A DNA stretch of 27,004 nucleotides, taken from an uncultured Ruminococcus sp. GTDB lineage: Bacteria; Bacillota; Clostridia; Oscillospirales; Ruminococcaceae. The notes beneath the pieces were generated by a model, which made no database searches, was not told the DNA's origin, and saw nothing but the letters and a program-made list of their open reading frames with translations. This document shows positions 22,730 through 27,004 of this stretch, one piece after another. The stretch lies in NCBI GenBank assembly GCA_900553675.1, contig USEH01000004.1:1-27004 (forward strand), in the 5' to 3' direction. The first letter of the stretch is position 1; each line of letters opens with the position of its first letter. Both the position numbers and the translations under genes were made by a program.

Positions 22730-23608
22730 GTGAGCAAAATTAAGATTATGACAGACTCCGCCAGCGATATTTCAAGCGCGGACGAACAGAAATATTCCAT
22801 TGAGGTGATTCCGTTTCCCATCACTTTGGGAGACAAGACCTATATCAGCAGGGTTGATTTTGACAACGAGCAGTTTTTCGACCTGATGGCGCAGTATGAC
22901 GAGATTCCCAAAACCGCTCAGATAACGCCCTTTCAGTTTCAGGAAATCTATCTCAGGCAAGCGCAGGAAGGTGTTACAGACCTGATTATGGTGCTTATAA
23001 ATTCCAAGGGCTCTTCAACCTACAACAATTCGGTGCTGGCAATCGATATGTTCTATGACGAATATCCCCAATACCGCGATGTTTTACATATTCACAGCTT
23101 CGATGGCATGGGATATAACGCCCTGTACGGCGCTCTTGTTGTTCACGCGGCGCAGATGTGCGCAGACGGTGCTTCGCTTGAAAGTATTTTAGGGTATCTT
23201 GAGGATATTCTCCCCCGCCGCGAAATTTACTTCGGCATCTACGACTTGAAATATGCCGCCAAATCGGGGCGGATTCCAACAGCCGCGGCTTTTGTCGGCA
23301 CAGCGCTCAACCTGAAGCCTGTAATGCGTATTTTTGACCAGTCCATCACAACAGCCGCAAAATGTCGGGGTGAGCGCAAGCTGGTGGAAAAGGTGGCGCA
23401 GATGAGCATTGAAGATATGGAGTCGGGAGCTCCATACGAAATCGTCTACGGAAACGACGCCGGTTGTCTTGAGGAGCTGCGGCGCCTTATGGTTCTTAAG
23501 CTTGGCTACGAGCCGTCGGCTGTATACCAGATCGGAGCCGCTGTTGCCGCAAATTCGGGTCCGAGGGTTGTTGGTGTGTCGTTTACAATTAAAAGTAAAA
23601 TAAAGTGA
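22730..23608 (+). CDS. DegV family fatty-acid-binding protein
   Basis: GTG 22730 follows AGGAAGG, 4 nt after the patatin stop. The 292-residue product begins MSKIKIMTDSASDISSADE, with the DSASD motif that opens DegV proteins. It has the two-domain layout of the family, with KYAAKSGRIP near 180 and LNLKPVMRIFD near 202. DegV proteins bind a fatty acid in a deep cleft and in several Firmicutes (as FakB) present it to the FakA kinase for phosphorylation. No FakA gene is in the window. Beside a patatin hydrolase this fits capture of released fatty acids (inference). A strong terminator follows. Confidence 0.9.
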   Translation: MSKIKIMTDSASDISSADEQKYSIEVIPFPITLGDKTYISRVDFDNEQFFDLMAQYDEIPKTAQITPFQFQEIYLRQAQEGVTDLIMVLINSKGSSTYNNSVLAIDMFYDEYPQYRDVLHIHSFDGMGYNALYGALVVHAAQMCADGASLESILGYLEDILPRREIYFGIYDLKYAAKSGRIPTAAAFVGTALNLKPVMRIFDQSITTAAKCRGERKLVEKVAQMSIEDMESGAPYEIVYGNDAGCLEELRRLMVLKLGYEPSAVYQIGAAVAANSGPRVVGVSFTIKSKIK

Positions 23609-23640
23609 TGGTTTACAAAAACAATCACACAGACAGTAGA

Positions 23641-23678
23641 AAAAGCTGAGGGATAGCAGATATCTCTCAGCTTTTGTT
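23641..23678 (+). terminator. Terminator of the EFR1/patatin/DegV operon
   Basis: 15-bp stem AAAAGCTGAGGGATA (23641-23655) / TATCTCTCAGCTTTT (23661-23675), 5-nt loop, one G-T pair, T-rich tail. The long repeat copy B begins in its tail. Confidence 0.88.
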
Positions 23679-23944
23679 TATTTACCGGAATAAGGCATAT
23701 TTATTCTTCGGGCTTCCGACGGTTATTGTTATGCGCCCGCAAGACAGCTTTCACTTTTATATTATTTAAGATTGAGATAGGTATAACCTAAAATCCCGCT
23801 ATCAATGCAGTATTAGCTGCTTATACTTATTTTCGTCCGAAAGATGTGCAGAACATATATGGTCATAAAATCGGGCACAAAACCCATTGTACAGCGGTTT
23901 TGCACCCGATTTTTTGCTATCATTTCAGACGGAGATTAGTATTA
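23677..23944 (+). repeat. Long dispersed repeat, copy B
   Basis: About 268 bp matching copy A (11413-11678) in the same orientation 12.3 kb away. Its 3' hairpin has arms AAAATCGGGCACAAAACC and GGTTTTGCACCCGATTTT (16 of 18 pair) and six Ts, a good terminator. The rest of 23609-24077 outside the terminator, this repeat and the next promoter shows nothing else. Confidence 0.8.
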
Positions 23945-23989
23945 TGCGCTTCCGGAACATTACCCACTGCAACTTCACCATATTCCGGA

Positions 23990-24018
23990 TTGACATTAAA
24001 AACCGGATGTGATATTAT
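23990..24018 (+). promoter_or_regulatory. Promoter of the methyltransferase gene
   Basis: TTGACA (23990-23995), 17 nt, TATTAT (24013-24018) with an extended TG. Confidence 0.8.
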
Positions 24019-24077
24019 CAGAATGGTAAATGGGACTTTGTAGTGATAATAAATCGCAATTCACCAGGGAGAAGACA

Positions 24078-24896
24078 ATGGATAAAAGGACAGAAATCAT
24101 CAATGGGTTTTATGACGGATATGCCGAAGATACAAGGCTATCCCGAAGCAGACACGGACAGCTTGAATATCTGACAACCATGAGCTATATCCATCAGGTT
24201 ATTTCGGGAAAAGCCGGCATTATAGAAGTTGGTGCGGGTACCGGAAGATACTCTGTAGCATTAGCAAAAGAAGGACACGAAGTGACGTCAATCGAACTTG
24301 CTAAGAGCAATCTTGAGCTTCTGAGGCGAAACAGTAAAGGGCTGGAAAATATCGCGGCTTATCAAGGGGACGCTCTTGATTTAAGCCGCTTTCAGGACAA
24401 CACCTTCGATTTAACGCTGGTGTTGGGACCTTTGTATCATCTGTATGACGAAGAAGATCAGCATAAGGCTCTTGATGAAGCGATTCGTGTCACAAAGGCT
24501 GGCGGCATCATTATGGTTGCGTTTTTATCTGTTCATGCTATATTGTTTGATAACTATCTTCAGGGTGATCTGTGCGCGGGAATAGAAGAAAATTTTACCG
24601 AAGATTATAGGGCAAAGCACTTTACAGAACAGCTTTTCACAGGATTCAATGTTGACGAGTTTGAAGCCTTATTCGATAATAAGCCGGTAGAATGGATAAC
24701 GACGGTTGCTACAGACAGCGTTCTTGAATTGGCTGAAGGCAGAGGCGACTTTGCAATGTCTGATGAGGATTTCAAAGCTTTTGCAAAATATCATCTGCAT
24801 AACTGTGAGAAACGGGAACTGTTGGGCTGCTCCAGTCACCTTCTTTACATTTGCAGAAAATGTTCAGACGTAAGTCCGAAAAGCAGTAAAGAATAA
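24078..24896 (+). CDS. Class I SAM-dependent methyltransferase
   Basis: ATG 24078 follows AGGGAG with 7 nt spacing; an upstream in-frame ATG overlaps the promoter tail. The 272-residue product has the SAM-binding glycine motif IIEVGAGTGRYSVALA (48-63), the acidic end of strand 2 (VTSIELAKSNLELL), the strand-3 motif GDALDLSRF and the strand-4 motif FDLTLVLGPLYHLYDEED, typical of the Methyltransf_11/25 group. It is cytosolic and the substrate cannot be told. Single-gene unit with its own promoter and a perfect terminator, so context gives no hint. Confidence 0.88.
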   Translation: MDKRTEIINGFYDGYAEDTRLSRSRHGQLEYLTTMSYIHQVISGKAGIIEVGAGTGRYSVALAKEGHEVTSIELAKSNLELLRRNSKGLENIAAYQGDALDLSRFQDNTFDLTLVLGPLYHLYDEEDQHKALDEAIRVTKAGGIIMVAFLSVHAILFDNYLQGDLCAGIEENFTEDYRAKHFTEQLFTGFNVDEFEALFDNKPVEWITTVATDSVLELAEGRGDFAMSDEDFKAFAKYHLHNCEKRELLGCSSHLLYICRKCSDVSPKSSKE

Positions 24897-24926
24897 TATT
24901 TTTATCACAGAATAATAAAATACAAT

Positions 24927-24966
24927 CGCAGTATTGATATGCCTTGTATCAATACTGCGGTTTTTT
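24927..24966 (+). terminator. Terminator of the methyltransferase gene
   Basis: Perfect 13-bp stem CGCAGTATTGATA (24927-24939) / TATCAATACTGCG (24947-24959), 7-nt loop, then G and six Ts. Confidence 0.92.
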
Positions 24967-25030
24967 GATGACTATCCAAAATAAATGCAAGTATTTTATT
25001 AGAAAGTTTAAACAATTGTAAGATTTAATC

Positions 25031-25059
25031 TTGAACGGCAGTAGGTTCGGTGATATAAT
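25031..25059 (+). promoter_or_regulatory. Promoter of the PL11 lyase gene
   Basis: TTGAAC (25031-25036), 17 nt, TATAAT (25054-25059) with an extended TG, about 30 nt before the start codon. Confidence 0.75.
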
Positions 25060-25088
25060 TATCTTATAAATATTTGTGAGGCGGAATT

Positions 25089-26891
25089 ATGAAAAACAAA
25101 CTTGCATTAATTCTTTCTTTGCTGCTCTTGACTGCCTGTACCTCTTCGGCACGGATTGATACGGCAGCTGAATCGGGCAGCTTCAATAGCAATAACAGAG
25201 GCATTTGCGCCGTTACTACCGACAGCGGTATGCTTATTACATGGAAAAGCGATTCCGCCGACCCGGAAAGCACTACTTTTGAGCTCTACCGTTCAGGCAG
25301 TCTTGTTTACGTCTCCAACCCCGGAGATCCCACCTGCTATCTTGATGCCAAAGGCTCAGCTAACGACAAATACTCCCTTAAAACCATATGCGGCAGCGCT
25401 TTCTCTGTGGAAGATTGCTCGCTTGTTTCCGCAGACACCTTCTTTGACATACCTCTTGCTCCGCCCGAAAGCTCATCCTGCACCTACAGTCCCAACGACT
25501 GCTCTGTGGGAGATGTTGACGGTGACGGAGTCTACGAAATATTCCTGAAATGGGATCCTTCAAACTCCAAGGACAATTCACAGAAGGGCTTTACAGGCAA
25601 TGTCTATATCGACTGCTTAAAGCTCGACGGCAAGCTTCTTTACAGAATTGATTTGGGGGTTAACATCCGTGTAGGCGCACATTACACTCAGATCCTTGTT
25701 GCCGACTTCGACCTTGACGGCAGTGCGGAGCTTATCTGCAAAACCGCCGACGGTACTGTGGACGGCAAAGGAAATGTTGTCGGTGACGCTTCCAAAGACT
25801 ACCGGAACTCAGATGGATATATTCTCAGCGGTCCTGAGTTTTTAACCCTTTTTAACGGTCTTACGGGCGAGGCTATGGATACTGTTGATTACAAGCCTGG
25901 ACGGGGAGACGTTTCCTTATGGGGTGATAAATACGGAAACCGTGTTGACAGATTTTTGGGCGCAGTATTAAGTCTCGACGGCATTAAGCCCAGTGCGGTT
26001 ACCGTTCGGGGCTACTACACAAGAATGACGGCTTGCGCCTACGATGTTGTGGACAAAAAGCTTGTGGAGCGTTGGTATTTTGACACCGGAAACGATAAAA
26101 CCGCCGCAGGATATGGCGACGGCAACCACAACTGTATGCCTGCAGATGTTGACGGCGACGGCAAGCAGGAGCTGGTTTTGGGTGCAACCTGTCTTGACGA
26201 TGACGGAACTGTACTTTGGTGCACCGACACAGGTCACGGCGACGCCATGCATCTGGGCGATTTTCTGCCTGAAAGACCCGGTCTTGAGCTTTGGATTTGT
26301 CACGAAAGCAAGCCCTATGGCGTTTCACTTCTAAACGCTTCAAACGGCTCAACCATATTCCACTATGACGGTTCAAAGGATACCGGAAGATGCTGTGCCG
26401 GAAATGTCTGGTCGGGCAATGACGGTGCAGAGTTCTGGGCTGCGGGTTTCGGCGATGTCTTTTCCGGTGCAGGTGAAGCTCTTTCCTGTTCAAGAAGCGG
26501 CGTTAATTTCCTTTGCTGGTGGGATGGCGATTTAGAGCGGGAGATACTTGACGGTTCTTCCGACGGTCCTGCCACCATCAAGAAGCTAAATGAAAAGGGC
26601 GAGCGGGAAACTTTGTTAATCACAGACGGTTATTACACCTGCAACTCTACCAAAGCCACTCCCTGCTTAAGTGCCGACATTTTCGGCGATTGGCGGGAGG
26701 AGGTTATCCTCAGGGCTGCCGATTCAAAGTCACTGAGGATCTACACCACCCCATACCCCACCCAATACCGCATAGTATCACTGATGGACGACTTGCAGTA
26801 TCGCAATCAGGTTGCCACACAGAACATCTGCTACAATCAGCCGCCTCACCCAAGCTTTTATCTCGGTTCAGATTGGCAGCTGCTTTTATGA
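25089..26891 (+). CDS. Rhamnogalacturonan lyase (PL11), lipoprotein
   Basis: A 600-residue protein. A signal peptide with lipobox LTAC (Cys17) predicts a lipid-anchored enzyme on the cell surface. The body has the PL11 order: a fibronectin-like N-terminal domain, then an eight-bladed propeller with Ca-binding DVDGDG repeats (DVDGDGVYEIF, DVDGDGKQELV), KLLYRIDLGVNIRVGAHYTQ, KTADGTVDGKG, YGNRVDRFL, GYYTRM, GNHN, GHGDAMHLGDF, NFLCWWDGDL, KATPCLSADIFGDWREEV and LRIYTTPYPTQYRI, ending YNQPPHPSFYLG. YesW/YesX of Bacillus are the known relatives and cut the backbone of rhamnogalacturonan I, the branched part of pectin. Endo or exo action cannot be told. Length is typical. It suggests plant-pectin use in the gut. 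No sugar transporter or regulator is adjacent within the window. Confidence 0.94.
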   Translation: MKNKLALILSLLLLTACTSSARIDTAAESGSFNSNNRGICAVTTDSGMLITWKSDSADPESTTFELYRSGSLVYVSNPGDPTCYLDAKGSANDKYSLKTICGSAFSVEDCSLVSADTFFDIPLAPPESSSCTYSPNDCSVGDVDGDGVYEIFLKWDPSNSKDNSQKGFTGNVYIDCLKLDGKLLYRIDLGVNIRVGAHYTQILVADFDLDGSAELICKTADGTVDGKGNVVGDASKDYRNSDGYILSGPEFLTLFNGLTGEAMDTVDYKPGRGDVSLWGDKYGNRVDRFLGAVLSLDGIKPSAVTVRGYYTRMTACAYDVVDKKLVERWYFDTGNDKTAAGYGDGNHNCMPADVDGDGKQELVLGATCLDDDGTVLWCTDTGHGDAMHLGDFLPERPGLELWICHESKPYGVSLLNASNGSTIFHYDGSKDTGRCCAGNVWSGNDGAEFWAAGFGDVFSGAGEALSCSRSGVNFLCWWDGDLEREILDGSSDGPATIKKLNEKGERETLLITDGYYTCNSTKATPCLSADIFGDWREEVILRAADSKSLRIYTTPYPTQYRIVSLMDDLQYRNQVATQNICYNQPPHPSFYLGSDWQLLL

Positions 26892-26953
26892 TGTTGGCGG
26901 ATACGCTGTTTGGCGCAATGCTGAGATTTGCAATTTAAGGGGGCACAAGGTAT

Positions 26954-27004
26954 ATGAAGAAACTGATGGCGGCTATGCTGTCGTTTGTTATGGCTATGAT
27001 GCTG
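26954..27004 (+). CDS. Start of a secreted or membrane protein (partial)
   Basis: ATG 26954 lies 62 nt after the PL11 stop, behind AAGGGGGC and ACAAGG. The 17 visible codons (MKKLMAAMLSFVMAMML) are a typical signal peptide: two lysines then a hydrophobic core. The rest is outside the window. It may share the PL11 transcript, since no terminator lies between, and could be another secreted carbohydrate-active protein (inference). Confidence 0.65.
   Translation, partial: MKKLMAAMLSFVMAMML

Noticed and set aside
11413..23944. The repeat pair as attachment sites of an integrative element
   Set aside because: No integrase, excisionase, relaxase or phage gene lies between them; homologous recombination remains possible, but site-specific integration is unsupported.

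Overview
The window looks like a chromosomal segment of an anaerobic, spore-forming Gram-positive gut Clostridia, probably Oscillospirales/Ruminococcaceae-like. The reasons are a spoVT gene, AGGAGG-type ribosome sites, TTGACA/TATAAT promoters often with an extended TG, many small XRE regulators, an EFR1-type flavodoxin/ferredoxin protein and a PL11 rhamnogalacturonan lyase lipoprotein. The family assignment is inference. No integrase, transposase, phage gene or CRISPR array was seen.

Layout. 1-580: regulatory block with three copies of one promoter/operator, one driving a short terminated transcript. 582-4557: FtsX/MacB-type ABC transporter operon whose first permease is broken by two in-frame TAG codons and a -1 shift; the second permease and the ATPase are intact. 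4660-5462: DUF2975 membrane protein plus small XRE regulator. 5654-5873: minus-strand tRNA-Thr(CGT) unit preceded by a tRNA 5' half. 6105-7196: membrane protein related to signal peptidase I but apparently lacking its catalytic residues. 7409-8978: two XRE regulators and a small unknown protein. 9078-9617: spoVT (minus). 10014-11354: gene graveyard (DUF2971, Nudix and dsRNA-binding remnants). 11413-12000: long repeat copy A and palindromes. 12147-13445: AAA/DUF4143 ATPase. 13749-16900: ECF sigma factor, anti-sigma factor and an ABC transporter plus lipoprotein. 17103-20125: metal-type module (HMA protein behind a DtxR-like box, broken TetR, truncated P-type ATPase). 20355-23608: TetR, then an EFR1/patatin/DegV operon. 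23677-23944: repeat copy B. 24078-24896: methyltransferase. 25089-26891: PL11 lyase. 26954-end: start of a secreted protein.

The clearest regulatory circuit is the ECF unit. The promoter in front of the sigma gene and the one in front of the downstream ABC operon share TGTAAC-N17-GTCATAT, and each lies the same distance (29 nt) from its start codon. This suggests that the sigma factor drives itself, its anti-sigma factor and an envelope-type transporter. The transporter permease carries a frameshift, so the output may be dead or may be mis-sequenced.

A second theme is decay. At least seven genes are interrupted by stops, truncations or one-base indels, and four of the indels lie in A or T runs of 6-7. 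Whether these are true pseudogenes or assembly errors is the main uncertainty. All calls were made by eye, without database searches.
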